Made by a program: the position numbers and the translations under genes
Notes under the pieces: generated by a model
The model's input: only the letters and a program-made list of their open reading frames with translations
What the model was told of the DNA's origin: nothing
The model's database searches: none
In this document: positions 33,902 through 48,900 of the stretch, piece by piece
Numbering within the stretch: the stretch's first letter is position 1
How the letters are laid out: each line of letters begins with the position of its first letter
Source of the DNA: Tupaia tana
Lineage: Eukaryota; Chordata; Mammalia; Scandentia; Tupaiidae
Reading direction: 5' to 3'
Assembly: GCA_026018925.1 (NCBI GenBank)
Contig: JAKSZU010000002.1
Location: 154,157,900-154,221,899 of the forward strand
DNA: 64,000 nucleotides

Positions 33902-36900
33902 GAAAAAGAAAAAGAAAAAGAAAAAGAAAGAAAGAAAATAAAAGAAAAGGAAAAAACAATGAGCTGGAAGATTCAAGAGCTACATGGCCTAAGCTTATAG
34001 GTCTTGAGTTCTGAATAATACCTACTCATTTTACAAACAGAATCTTTAATTCATCTGAATTATTTAACTGAGTACGATGCTTGAGTGCATTTAATACTTC
34101 CTAGGCACTTTGATCAATCAAAATGGTAATACTACTGTTGCAAATTCTCTAAGAACATTTAAACATTATTGTTTCTCTACCCCAGTCCTGACATAGTTAA
34201 GCTTTAAAAGTTTTTATTTTATTTATTATTTATTTATTTAGGTTTTTGCAATATGGTGTACGCACTTGCCATAGAAAGACAGAGAGAGATAGTGAGGGGG
34301 AAAGTGAGAAATTACCCCCCAGGGGCATGGCCACACTGCAATCCCTTCTCCTCCAGTCTCCTTTCAGGATTTCAGGCTCACACACATGTGCCTGGCATGA
34401 GCTTCAAGCCACTGGGTCTGGCACTCAAACCACAATTGGCCATGTGGGAGGTTTAGTGCCTTAACCACCACACCACCTGCTGGCTCCAACTTTAAAAAGT
34501 TTTCCTAAGGTGTAATTATTTTATTTTATTTTATTTTATTTCCTGAGGAACATGGACACACACACACACACACACTCACGGGAAGGGTGGTATGTATGAA
34601 TATAAAAGAAAAAGAGAAAGGTAGACTGTACTATACGCATATCTACCTCAATTAGACCAACACATCTGATTCCATGATCATATTTTAATGTAGTATCTAG
34701 TAAGAATTTGGCAGCATCTATTCTTAGTAAGAGTCAGAACTTCTAGCCATTACTACACAGGCAAAATGTGTGTTATGAGGCAAAGCTCCATGCCTATGAG
34801 AACTTTAGGCCTTTATAGTCCATGGTTTAAGTATCGACCATACTCTGGATATAGACTGTGCAGCTAAGGAAATGCTACAGAAAAGAGCATAGCTTTGTCT
34901 GGCCTTATTATTTAAAATCAGAGTGACGGAAACAATAACGTGTTAAATAGGAAAGTATCTTCAGGACCTTGGGATAGATGAACATTTTCCAACAGGCATG
35001 GATGGCATTAGCCATTAAAAAAGTTGATAAATTAGACTGAATTAAAATGGTGAAATTCTGTTAATTAAAAGAAATCATTAAGAGACTAAAAAGGCGATTC
35101 ACAGAAAGGATGAAGATATTTGAGAAGGTTTGACAAACTCCTCTTTAAGACACATACAGGACTCCTATACAACAATAACAGAAAGATAAGCAATATGACA
35201 GAAAAGTAGACCCAACTTTAACAGACCAAAAAAATAACTCAAGGGACAAGCAGATGGTGTGATGATTATGTCACTGGACTCCTACATAGCTGACCGCGGG
35301 TCAAGTTCCAGACCCGGTGGCTTAAACTCACGGCAGAAGTGTGTGCCTGAGTGCCCAAGATCCCGAGAGAAGAATGGAGAAGGGACTGTGGTGTGGCCAC
35401 CCCCCAGGAGGCGGGGGTGATTTCTCACTTTCTGTCTCTCTGTCTCTGTCTTTCCAGTGAGCACATGAGCCTACAGCAAAAATCTCTCTTAAAAAATATA
35501 TATTTTTTTTACATTCAAAATGGGGGCCAGCTGGTGGCATGGTAGTTGAGGCAGCTGGATCCCACAGGGCTCTAAGGTTCAAGTCCTGGTCCTGGCAACT
35601 TGAAAAACACACCAGATGTGTGTACACATGCACGCATGCTCAAAAATCCTGAGAGAATGGAGAAAAGGGGATTGTAGCATGGCCATCCCCCTGGGGTGGT
35701 GGTGGTATTTTTCTCTCCAGCAAGTGCATGCATCCTATAACAAAACAAAACGAAGTATCAAAATGGCCAATGAACATATGGACTAATACTCAACTCCATT
35801 AGTCAACAGGGAAATGAACGTTAAAGCACAGTGACAGGGACCAGCAGATAGTGTAATGGCTATGTCATTGGACTCCCATGTAGTCAACTGCAGTTTGAGT
35901 CCTGGATCCGGTGGCTTAAATTCACACTGGGCATGTGTGCATGCGTGCCCAAGGTCCAGAGAGGAGAATGGAGGAGAAGGGACTGTAGCGTGGCCATCCC
36001 CCCGGGGGAGTGATTTCTCACTTTCTGTCTCTCTTTTTTTTTTTTTCCTCTCTTTCTGGCAAGTGCATGTACCTATAGCAAAAACCTCTCCCAAAAAAAA
36101 AAAAAAAAAAAAAAAAAGCACAGCAAGATACTACCACATCCACATCCCCACTAGAATGGCTAAGAAAAAGGCCGAAAATAAGTGTTGGTGAGGGTGTGGA
36201 GCAGTCAGAACCCTTGCACACTGCTGGTTAGAGTATACTAGTTGCTACAACCATACTGAAAATTAAAAAATTCTCAATCCCTAGGTGTGATGCCACACAT
36301 ATGCCACACATATTCACCAAGTGACAAGTTATAGAAGTTTATAGGAGACTCTTTGTAAGAGCCTCAAACGGGACACTGCCCAAATGCCAATGCCCATTAA
36401 CAAAAGAATAGAGTGCAGACAGTAAAAAACTTAGTAATGAAAATGATCTGTAGCTAACACAGCAGTATAGATGAAGCTCATGAACTTACTGTTGAGTGAA
36501 AGAAGTCAGACACAAAGGAATCTATACCGTTTGATTCCAGTTATATGAAGTTCGAAAACACCTGTAACTACTCTGGTATCAGAAGTCAGGACAGAAGTTA
36601 CCTTCTGTGTGGAGCAGTGATGGAAGGAAGCTGGAGGGTGCCGGTAATTGCCAGTTTCTTACCTTGGGTGCTACTGACTTTGGTGCTAGTTTATGAAAAT
36701 GGAAACAGCTATACACACGTACATTCTTTAAATTTACAATACTTCAATTAAAAAATAACAAAAAGAAAACTAGCAAACTCTTAGAATGATGGCAATTTAA
36801 TTCCAAGTAACTATTTTTTCCTCAAATATCCAAAACCTTTTTCCTTGCTTACCTGTAAAAACTTATTTAATTGATTCTTTGACTTTTCCATAAACTTGTG

Positions 36901-39900
36901 ATCTATAGATTTGAAAGGCAGCTTGCTAAGAGAAGGCAACTGGACTTTTTTTAAAGAAGGAAAACACTGTGGGGAAAAAAACTGAGTATCAGTATTTTGA
37001 AACTACGTTTTTATCTTTCAAAAATTTCAGAATTATAATACCTTTCTCCTGTACTTTTCCCTTAAGATGTAAATCTATGAATGCCTATATATCCATTCTA
37101 TTTCCACTAGATGGAAAAAGTTAAAGTAATCCCAGACCTACAAACACCCAGCAGCTGGGAAACCCTGAAGCCAGGCCCACAAGACATGTTTACACAACAC
37201 CCACAGTAGCACAGCATGCCGAGTAAAGAAACCTGGCTCATAGGTTTTCTGTTAGAAGGTGTCGTGTTTACAACATCTTTGCAAGAGTTACTATAGTTAA
37301 CTATAATAATAATAATAAAATATATTTATAAATAAGAATAGACTGTCCTTCAGCAGACATTGTGTTGGAGTGTGACATGTGTTATTTCATCCTTCCAACA
37401 GCTCTGTGAAATTTTAGAAAAATGAAACACACAATGAGAATTGGAAGGAAAGAGTAATACTGTTAGGGATCCCAAAAGGTGCTTCCTGTCAGCTGTCTAT
37501 AGGAAGAGTTCTCATAATAGGAAAACTCAAGAGTAAGAAAAGAGCCAGGTAGAGAGCAGCAGTTGGTATAATGGATATGTCGCTGGACTCCCATGTAGTC
37601 AATCACAGTTCAAGTCCCGGACCTGGTGGCTTAAACTCACGCCGGGCGCGTGTGCGTGCGTGCCCAAGATCCCGAGAGGAGAATGGAGGAGAAGAGATTA
37701 CTGTGTGGCCATCCCCCGGGGTTGATTTCTCACTTTCTGTCCTTCTGTCTCTCTCTTTCTGGCGAGTGCACACAACCTATAGCAAAAACCTCTCCCAAGG
37801 GAAAAAAAAAAAAAAAAAGAAAAGAAAAGAGCCAGGTCATAGGTCCGTAAGAAGAAAAAAATAACAATGAGATAAAGGATCGACATGGAATTTTGTAAGG
37901 TTTATTTTTTCTAATGCTTCAATGTTAAGTGTTTTTTGTTTTTGTTTTAACTTTTTGTTTTAGATTTTGTTATAAGGTATGTGCACTTTCCACAGAGGGA
38001 AAGTGAGAAGTCACCCCTCAGGAATGATGGCCACAAGGCTATCCCTTCTCCTCCAGGACCCTCTCAGAATTTTGGGCACACATAACATGGGTCCAATGTT
38101 TTTCAAGCCGCTGGGCCGGGACGTGAATCATACAGACAGCCATGTGGAGCCAGCACCTTAACCTGCATGCCACCTGCTGGCCCATTTAATGTAAGTGTTT
38201 TTGATTTCCTCAGTATATTTGCTCTTCCAAGTACGATTTATTCCAAAATCTTTCCCAGATTCCTTTTCTTCCTTCCATTTTCATCAGCAACTATACTGAC
38301 ACTAAACTTTGTTTTCACAATAGTTTGTTACATTTTTTCTTTTTGTTCTTTTTCCCCCTCCTTTTATTTTCTTTCACTATTTTTCTCCCCTTACATTCAA
38401 TCACTGTAATATAGTGTGTTCATGCTGGGAAAACAACACATTATTCTGAAGTGTCAATTTTATGCAACAACTTTGAGAAAATTCCTTTTTCATACTGAGA
38501 TAAGTATTTTGCTTTCCACACTTCTGGGGCATATGCACACATACGTTAATCTGAAACAAAACTTCTATGAAACAACGCTCAGTACTATTAATGCCACCAC
38601 CACCATCACCACTACTACCACTAACAAAAATCCTAACAATGGGCCAGCCTGTGGCACAGTGGCTAGTCAGCGGGGTCCCACATGGGCCAACCACACAGTT
38701 TGAGTTGCAGACCCAACTGCTTGAAAAATATGCCAGGCACATGAATACCCAAAATCTAAAAAGGAGGGAGAGATAGAAGAGAAGAGATTATAGGGTGACC
38801 ATGCCCCATGGGTGTGGGGGGGTGCTTTCTCACTTTCTTTTCTGTCTCTTTGTAATCTCTTTACGGTGAGCACACATCCCTTCTGGCAAATTACAAAAAA
38901 AAACAAAAATCACAGTAATATTTTCTACGCAACATACATTTTTCTAAATGCTTTGTATATATTTATTCCCTTAATTTTCAAAACAACTGGTGAGGGGGGT
39001 AAAGCAGGTACTAATGACATTTGTATTCCATTAATGAGGGCAAAGGCACAAAGAGATTGAGTGACAAATTCCAGGCCATAAAACTGGTAAGTGGCAGCTC
39101 GAGGAACCAAAGTCTAGTGGTCTGGCTCTGGAAGCTGTGCTTTCTACGGTTGTGCTTCACAGATTCCCTTAGGTTAAGGGGTGAAATCCAATAGCATCTA
39201 TTCTCTTTCTACTGCTGTAACCCAGAGTTGATGTCACCATTTACTCATGGGTCACAACTGACAGCTGCAAAACTACGGGCCCTAGATCTCTTCTAGCTCT
39301 GGGGTTCTTGGGCACTTTAGAGTGAAAAATCAGACAATAATCTGTCTTAAATGATTTAGACTAGATAGTTTGATCTATGTGTAAATTTCCAAATGTCAGG
39401 ATAAAGATGCACCTTGCCGATATCACCAGCGAAGGAGAAGTATTAATCTATTTCCATACAAGAAAAATTAAAATGAACTCTTAAATCTCTTTTTGCCTAG
39501 TCATTCTACAATATGCATCCTCAAGTATTCATACCTCACTCAGTTTCCGGTGTAAATTCTGAAACTCACTGAGCCTTCTTGGGACTGTCCAGTTCTTAGT
39601 TTCAACTCCTCCAACTTCTTGTAGGCTTACCGTGACAAAGTAACAAGGCATTTGTTCACCATTCTCTTCTGAAACCTTGAAAGACAAAATGAAACAAAAG
39701 AACGGAAAGCATGGTGAGTGGATGCAGCAGGAAGACTAAAATGTCCCCAGAATTTTCCTCTCCCTGGTGTGCCCTGCATAATTCCCAGAATGATGCACTT
39801 GATTCTGGCTATTACGTTATACGGCACCGTCAACGTTAAAATAGGGAGATTACCTAGGTGAGGGCCTCAACCAATCAAATGCACCCTTTAAGCAGAGAGA

Positions 39901-42900
39901 TTTTCCTAGCTAGTAGTAAAAGTCAGAAAGGTCTGAAGTCCAAGAAAGAAACCAGCTAAAGGGACCAGCAGTTAGCGTAATGGCTATGTCACTGGACTCC
40001 CATGTAGTCGACCTCAGTTCAAGTCCTGGACCCGGCGGCTTAAACTCATGCCGGGCGCGTGTGCATGCGTGCCCAAGATCCCGAGAGGAGAAAGAAGGAG
40101 AAGGGATTGCGGCGTGGCCATTCCCCCTGGGGGGTGATTTCTCGCTTTCTGTCTCTCTGTCTCTCTCTGTCTTTCTGGCGAGTGCACGCGCCCTGTAGCA
40201 AAAACCTCTCAAAAAAAAAAAAAAGAAACCAGCTAAAAAACAGAGACCTCGCTCCTACAACCACAAGGAACTAAATTCCCCAATAGCCTGACTGAGCTGG
40301 GAAGTGGATATTTTCCTGAGGCTTCTAGACAAAAACTCGGTGTGGCCAGCCTCTTGATTTCAGCCTTGTGATGCAATGAGCAAAGTACTGTGTTGTACTT
40401 CTGACCCAACAGAAGTGTGCACTAATAAATGGATGTTATTGTAAGCCATGAAACTTCTTACACAGGGAAAGAAAAACTAATTCAGCAGACTTAATATCCT
40501 GACTGCATTTCCCTGAAAAATAAAAAACAAACTGACAAGTATCAGATACATCAGATACAGAAAATTATTATCAAAAGAAATAATCTCCTCTCCCTCTTAG
40601 ATAATACCCATCCCACATACAGAAGGCAGAATAAACCACTCTTATTCTTAACAATAATAGCTAGGAGAAAAAGCAAACAGAAAAATTATCAAGCTTGAAG
40701 ATAGACAAATTGAATTAGAGAGAAAGCCTAAAAGAAAGGCAGAAAAGGATAGCTGCAAGATTCACTGGGGACCTGGCAGAGGCCTGTGAGGTAGGACTAT
40801 GATCCCACAATAAGTGGAGGAGGAACAGAGGAACAGACAGGGCAAGAACTCTCCCAGGGGCACACAGTAGAAAGTGAATCAGCTGCAACAGAATTCAGGA
40901 GGTTCTGCTCAATGGAAAGTACATTCCACCACATCCTACGTGGGCCTGTGGGCTCCGACAGTCAGCTGACCTGTTGTTTCCATTCCCATTGTCTTTCCAG
41001 TGACCAAGCCACTATATACAGCAAGCTCCCAAATAATAATGATTACCAGAGCGAAGTGCCTTGGAGGTTTTCCACTCCCTTCTTCTCTCCTTCAACAGGA
41101 CTTTGGAAGGTTGTGTCAATATATTGTAAATGTCAGAGCGAGCTCTAAGTAAAACTAAGAAGGTGACACAATTCGTTTTCTTTCCCTCTCGTGGGTCTCC
41201 TTCACTACCTTTTGACATGACACACCTGGACTTGCACCCAAATGGAAGCCCATCTGCAATTACCAAGGGTTTCTACATGGTAGGCCAAGATTAAGTGCAA
41301 CCTTCCTAGATCCACTGCCCCACCCTTCCCTAGAAAAAGGTATATTGCCCCATAGCTTAGCTTAAGGGGAGTGCCCATAAGTGCCATGGAGACATGCTTT
41401 GTTTTGCTATCTAATCTAGAGGTGAAAGAAGTTGTAAATGTTAAGCCCTCCAAAGAATGTTGAGTCATTGCTCTGTCTTCAGAGAGGAACAAAAACAAGC
41501 CATTCAAAACAATGGCAGGGCAAAACTTTAGCACCATTTGGCTCAAGATCTTGTTATTTGTGTGTAATATGGTGGACATGACTTAAAGCTCCAGGTTTCC
41601 ATATAACTGACAGTAGGAGTATTAGAAAGGAAAGAGTTGTCAACAGTAATGATATAAATCTCTATAAGCGTCTTTCATCCTAAATAAGATTTATTTAGAG
41701 ACAGAAGAAAAGGGATATAGTGTGTTCTGCAAACTGTTATCCTATATCCCTCAAAAAATACCAAAATAATTAAAAAAAAAACACATATCCATTATTACAA
41801 GTCCAAGAGCTACTGAGATTTAAGCAACTGGAGCCAGCAGAATGAAACAATCACATCCACTTAAATTTTCATTTTTCATCTTCAAATTTCAAGAAGCATT
41901 TCCTATTTTATTCCAACCCTGAATGGAAACCTAAATTAGCAATTTGATGACATTAATTGTCCCTATACCAAAACTCCTCATTATTCCAGTGGACAAGGAC
42001 AGCTTTCGGTCCAAAGTAGAATGAGATCAGATGAATACTAACCAGCCTACGATAGTTTCTAGTCATAGGTAAACTGGAATGAAACTACGGGGAAAGGAAA
42101 GTAGAACAACTGTGGACTACAGGAATGACTGTGAGTTTTCTATCCTCAATCTTTTTTTTTTTTCTTTTTTTGGAGAGGTTTTTGCTATAGGGCGCATGCA
42201 CTCGCCAGACAGAAAGCGAGAAATCACCCCCCCGGGGGGATGGCCACACGCAATCCCTTCTCCTCCATTCTCCTCTCAGGATCTTGGGCACACACGTACA
42301 CGCGCCCGGCATGAGTTTTAAGCCACCGGGTCCGGACTCGAACCATGGTCGACTACGGAGTCCAGTGACATAGCCATTACACTAACTGCTGGTCTCTCTA
42401 TCCTCAATTTTAACTCACAAAAATCTTGTCTTACCAAGACAAACTTTTAAAATAAATTAGGGGACCAGCAAGTGACGTAATGGTTATGTTGCTGGACTCA
42501 CATGTAGTCAACCACAGTTCGAGTCCCAGACCTGACGGCTTGAAACTTAGGCTTGATGCGTGTGCATGCATGCCCAGATCCCAAAGAGGAGAATGGAAGA
42601 GAAGGGATTGCAGCATGGCCACCCCCCCCCGGGGGGGGTGAATTCTTGCTTTATGTCTCTCTGTATCTCCAGTGAACATATGCGCCCTATAGCAAAAATC
42701 TCTGTAATAAAATAAATAAATAAATAAATAAATAAATAAAATTGGAGAGTTGGGGAGTGATGCCACAGTAAAATGTGAAGCTCACGAGGCTGACCCACTT
42801 AGGATGGTCCCTAGTTCACATCGAGAGACCTCTCTGAGTTCACCAGACACGCGTGTGCCCATGATTCAGGGCTGGCAAAAGCTGGGGGTGGATCATGGCA

Positions 42901-45900
42901 TCAAGATGCTGTTGGGGGTGCTGCCTTTCTATCTCTTCTCACTGACAAAAGGAATAAATAAACTTTAAAAATAAAATAAAATAAATAAATTGGGGGGGAG
43001 TCAAACTTACCTCTCCACTAGTGATGGAGGCTTTCCACATACCCAGGTTCTCACACCACCAATCTGTTCTTGCCATGTGCAGTTGAAGGTCTGTGCGTTC
43101 TTTCTCTATTAAAATTATTTCATCCTTCAATTTGGAAACAATCTACCACAGGAAAAATATCCTGGTAATTATGAAATCACTTAATATGCTATGTAATTCA
43201 GAAAAGCAGAAGAATACAAAACTCACACATACAAATCAGCTGTGTTTCTATATTCAAACAATGAACAATCAAAAAATAAATTTAAATAATTCCATTTATA
43301 ATAGCATCAAAAAGAATAAAATTCTTATGAATTAGTCAAAGAGGTGAAATATTTTTATTATGAAAACTACAAAACATCAATAAAAGAAACTGAAGAAGAC
43401 AAATGTATATACAGACAACACATGTTCATGGATTAGAAGACTTAAAATTAAGATATCAATACTACCCAAAGGAACCTACAGATTCAATGCAATCTCTATC
43501 AAAATTTCAATAAGACATTTTTGACGATAATGGAAAACTCCTTCTCAAAATTCATATGGACTCTCAAGAAAGCCAAAATGACTTCAAAAAATAAGAACTA
43601 AATTGCAAGACTCATACTTTCTGACCTCAAAACTTACCACAAAGTCACAACTACAGTGTGATACTGGCATAAAGACAGACATACAGATCCATGAAATAGA
43701 ATAGTGCCCAAAAATAAACCCTTGCATATATGATCAAATGGTTTTCAACAAGTGTTCCAAGACCATTCAATGGAAAAAGGACAATCTTTTCAACAAACGG
43801 CACTGGGAAAACTAAATATTCACATACAAAAGAATGAAGCTGGACCTTTACCTATACCATATACAACAATTAATTCAAAATGGTCAAACATCCAAACCTA
43901 AGAGCTAAAACTATGTAAAAATCTTAGAAGAAAACACAGGGGGGGGGGAACTTCTTTTGATTTGGCTATAATGTGTTGGCTATAAAATCAAATGTATAGA
44001 CAACACATGGGGCCAGCAGGTGGCTTGGTGGTTGAGGTGCTGGACTTCTACATGGTCAACCCAGATCAAGTCCTGGACCTGGTGGCTTGCTCTCTCTCTC
44101 TCTCTCTGATAAAATTTAAATAAAGGAATTAAATAAGTCAAATTAAATATTTCTTAAAAAAAAAAACAAATAGTCAACAAAAGAAAAGACTGAAAAAAAT
44201 GAGACTTCATCAAAATAAAAAACTACTGTGTATCAAAAAACACTATTAATACAATAAAATGGCAACCCACAGAATGGAAGAAACTATTCACAAATCACAT
44301 ATGTGACAGGTGTAAGGTTGCATACAGTAAAATTCTCCTGAGTACCATCAGGTATTGCTCTAGGACTGACAAGGAACCAAGGCCAAACTTCTGCAAAACT
44401 GGTCTTGGCAAGAGCCCACACTGCTACTGCAAGTCACAATGACCCAGGAAGTAGTAGAAGAAGATTCAAAATGAGTACTGGGAGGTCTAACTTCCTGGAG
44501 ATAGATCTAAAAGACCCACCAAATGTTTCATGTATGCTTATCCCACTATACCTAATTCCCCTACATATGAGTCACATATAAAGTCTCCCAGAATAGTTAG
44601 ATTACCCCATAAAAGAAACCACCTCCTTCCTGGAGGGCAGGCTGAGGCACCTCTGGCTTCAAACCCCAGGTACTTTTTTTCTCAGTAAACTTTCCTTTTT
44701 TTTCTTGAGATGATGCCTCCTGAGTCTTACTACAGACTGTGACTATAGGAGTTTAATAATCACAATATGGTAAGTAGAGAACTGCTAAAACTCAACAACA
44801 AAAAATACACCATTAAAAACACTGGCAAGGGACCAGCAAGACTCCCATATAGTCAACTGCAGTTTGAGGCTCAGACCCAGTGGCTTAAACTCACGCCGGG
44901 CACGCATGTGTGCGTGGCCAATATCACAAGAGGAGAATGGAGGAGAAGGGACTGTGGCGGCCATCCCCCCAGGGGTGATTTCTCGCTTTCTGTCTCTCTC
45001 TTTCTGGCGAGTGCACGTTCCCTATAGCAAAAACCTCTTAAAAACAAACAAACTAACAAACAAACAAAAACAAACAAAAAAACATTGGCAAACATGAATA
45101 AACATCTCTCCAAAGAAGATATATCGATGGCTAATCACATACAAAAAGATGCTCAACATCATTAATCATTAGGGAAAAGGAAATCAGAACCACAATGAGA
45201 TTGATTAGATACCACTTTAGATGAGTATAATCAAAAAGAGAGAGAGAGAGAGAGAGAAAGTAAGTGTTATCACGGATATTGAGAGATTGAAACTCTTCTG
45301 CACTATTTAGTCAGGATGTAAAACAGTACAAATGCTGTGGAAAACATATTATGGTTCCTCAAAAAACTAAAAACAGAATTACTCTGTGATTCAGCAATTC
45401 CACTTCCCAGTATACATCCAAAAGAACTGCAAGCAGGATCTCTAAGATTCATTTGTCCGTCCAAGTTCACTTAACATTATCTATAATACCCAAAAGGTGG
45501 AAGCAAACCAAGTATCTACCAATAGACGAATAGATGAACAAAACAAAATGTGGTATATACTTGCAATGGAGTATTATTCAGTCTTAAAAAGAAATGAAAT
45601 TTTGTTATGTGCTACAATATGGATGAACCTGGAAAACATTAGGCTAAGTGAAATAAGCCACAAAAGGACAAATACTGTGTAATTCCACTCATCTGAAGTA
45701 TACAGAGTTGTTAAATTCATAGAGACAGAAAGTAGAATGGTGGTTGCCAGGGACTGGTGGGAAGAAAAAGGGAGTTATTGTTTAATTAGTAAAGAGTTTC
45801 AGTTTTTCATGATGAAAAAAGTTCTGATGATAGAGCAGTGGTTACAAAACAGTGTGAATACTTAAGGCTGCTGAATGTTACTTTAAAAATGATTAAAACA

Positions 45901-48900
45901 GTAAATTTGCTATGTGTATTTTACCATAATTTTTAAAACTGATTTTTTTTTTTAATGCTATGCTCTTCATCTTTCTGGGCTTCTGTTGTGAGAAAACCTT
46001 TAGGGTTATATAACTGTATTGGACAGCAATTTTGCCAAAATTCTCCTGAACAAAATTCAATTATCCTGAACTGTCTACAAGGTCTCTTTTCCTCGTCAGA
46101 AACCCTACAGGAAGCACTCCCTGTCTATGCAGCATCTCATCATAACAAGACTGTGACTGTTTATTTTCAGATGAGTGTGCTTTAATTCCATAATCAGTAT
46201 GGCTGCTCCTGAGGACAGGCATCAGACAAAGAACAGAGTCGCTCACCACTGATGACTGAGAAAAGAACTCCACACCATAAGATTAAAGACAGTGCTTTTC
46301 TACTTCTATCCTAGAAGCAAAAAAGCAACAATGGAACTTGCTCACAATTAAAATTCTTTTTAAAGAGACTGACAGTTTTCAACATAAACTGAAAACTACT
46401 ATTTATTAAGTCGGACACATGGAAACTTTCAAAGACAACCTTGGAAGCAAAACAGTTACCTTCTTGTCGGGTTTTGGTGCATTTTGAATAGAATTTAGAG
46501 CTTGCCTTTTATATTCAAGTTTCTCGTTTAGTTCTCGAAGTTTGTTTACAGCAAAACTGGCTTGTTCATTAATCCGACTGGGACCTTCATCTACAGCTTC
46601 TTCACCAGTCTCACATCCTGAGCCCTGGGGAAAAAAGGGAGGGAGCATGCCATCTTATTTTAACAGAAAATTCAGTAATTATTACCTATTATATAAATTC
46701 TCTATCATTACATTACTCCAAAGTACTAGATTCTAGGAGGAAAAGAAAACAAGAGGTCTTCACAAAGTACATGGCATATTATGAAAAAAAACAAAAACAA
46801 CTGTGCATGGACTTCAAAAAATTTTTACACCAAAATAAACTTGTTTTCCACCAGCTTTTTGAAATTCCTTTGTACTACAGTAGAAAGCTTAGAACAGACT
46901 ACTTTTCTCAATAAAAAGAAAAATCAAAGAATTTGTAAACAAAGTAATTGGCATTCAGAACTACAGAAGTACAGTGAGGAAAAAAAAAAAAGAAAGAAAC
47001 ATTTAACTGTCTAAACAAAGCAGGGGATACTCCATGCCATTATTTTCCAAATGGTACACTGGAGGGAATCTGCACGAAACAAGGGATGAAACTGAGTTAT
47101 CCTACCAACTCAACCTCGATATTCTGTATCTAAACTTTGGCAATGACACTGAAACTTGGTTTCTTTCCAGTGTCCTAAGATCAGCCAAAATTCACACAAG
47201 TGTCCTACATAGTCCCTAACCTCTTTAGCACCAGGGACTGGCTTTGTGGAAGACACTACCCCGGATGGAACGGAGGGATGGTTTATGAGCTTGCAACCTA
47301 GATCCTTCATATGTGCGTTCATGATAGGATTTACTGTAGCTGCTGATCTGACAGGAGGTGGAGCTCAGGCAGTGATTCCAGAGCTGAGGAGCAGCTGTAA
47401 ATCCAGATGAAGCGTTGCTCCCTGCCCACAGCTCACCTCCTGCTGTGCAGCCCAGTTCCTAACAGGTCACGAATTTGTTGCTATCCCAGATGTACTAAAA
47501 TCAACTCCATTGTACATAAACACTTTTCTACATTTTTAAAGTTTATTTATTATTATTTATTTATTTATTCATGTTGCTATAGGGCATGTATGCTGACTGG
47601 GGAATGGGGGAAGGGAGAAATCACCATCCAGGGGGATGGCCAGGAGCAATTCTTTGCCCATTCTCCTCTCAGGATATTGGGCTCGCACACACACACACAC
47701 CTGGCATGTTCTTCAAGCCACAGGGTCCAGAACTCAAACTGCAAAGTCAGCCATGTGGGATCTACTTAGCGCCCTTAACCACCACGCTACCTGGTGGCCC
47801 GATATTTTTCTACATTTGAATAGTTTTCTTAGCATAAATTTCCAGAAGTTTCTATCTCTAGGGATCCCTGGAACAGAAAGTAGGTGCTCTCACCAGGTAA
47901 TACACATGATGGGACCTCTAAAAGTTCATAGAAAAATGCAATTAAATAGAAGTTTATTTTAGTGCAATAAAGTTTTAAATTCATGCACAAGTTTTTATTT
48001 TTTGAAATTCTGCTGGAGGGTGCATGCACTAACTGGAGAAAGAAAAGGAAAATGAGAAAGCATACCCATGAGAGATGATCACGACACAATCCCTTCTCCA
48101 TTTCTCCTTTCAGGATATTGGACACACACATACACACTCGGCATGTTTTTCAAGCTGGCAGCTCCAGAACTCAAATGGGGCTGTTGGCCATGTGGGATCC
48201 AGCCTCCTTTACCACCACTCCACCAGTTGGCCCAGTGTTATTTTGGTTTTTTTAGGGTTTTTTTTTTGGGGGGGAGAGGTTTTTGCTATAGGGCGCATGT
48301 GCTCGCCAGACAGACAGAGAGAGACACAGAGACAGAAAGCGAGAAATCACCCCCCAGGGAGGGATGGCCACGCCGCAATCCCTCCTCCATTCTCCTCTCG
48401 GGATCTTGGGCGCGCACGCACACGCGCCCGACGTGAGTTTAAGCCACTGGGTCCAGGACAAGAACCGCGGTCGACTACATGGGAGTCCAGCGACATAGCC
48501 ATTATGCCAACTGCTGGTCCCTCGCCCAATGTTTTCATAGTACACACTTGAAATGAATTTTCCAAAGACCCCTTGTATTACTCTTCTTTGACTCCAAGGT
48601 GGATACTTTTTCGTGTTTGTGTACTACTACCTCCCATTAACTGTTAGTACAAGTTCTTATTCAATGTCTCTACTGAGTAATAACATTTTTATTCATTTGA
48701 ATAACTTCTTTTACAGCGTTTGCTGTAATATTAACCATTTTAACTTTTGAAGCAGAGAGAGAACGTAGCTAAAACAAACTGTGACCTATCTTAGAAACAA
48801 AATGCAGTGAGCCATGCGTTTTAGATCAATCAGTTAGTGATTTTATATGTAAAGGACCAAGTAACAAAATGTCAGAAAAAATTCTAAGTGAAGATCATAC

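Larger units (their letters stand above)
34900..36770 (+). mobile_element. Old L1 fragment (ORF2 C-terminal half and 3' end)
   Basis: ttaaaatggtgaaattctgt, tggtgagggtgtggagca, cacactgctggttagagta and ccgtttgattccagttatat follow L1 ORF2/3' order on the + strand. Three SINEs interrupt it. No frame is intact. Confidence 0.72.
43200..45935 (+). mobile_element. L1 fragment (ORF2 RT to 3' end), interrupted
   Basis: caatgaacaatcaaaaaata, aatactacccaaaggaacct, gatcaaatggttttcaaca, and later acttgcaatggagtattatt and ggatgaacctggaaaacatt follow L1 ORF2 into the 3'UTR. The frame is broken throughout. A short SINE, an LTR-like insert and a full SINE lie inside it. Confidence 0.88.

Noticed and set aside
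33530..34014. Cys/Val-, His/Thr- and Lys/Phe-rich frames
   Set aside because: They come from (CA)n, poly(A) and (AAAAG)n simple repeats.
39669..39676. Alternative SNX25 acceptor at ggtttcag, 7 nt inside the exon
   Set aside because: It would break phase with the upstream exon. The upstream AG after tttgtctttcaag keeps the frame and the expected residues.
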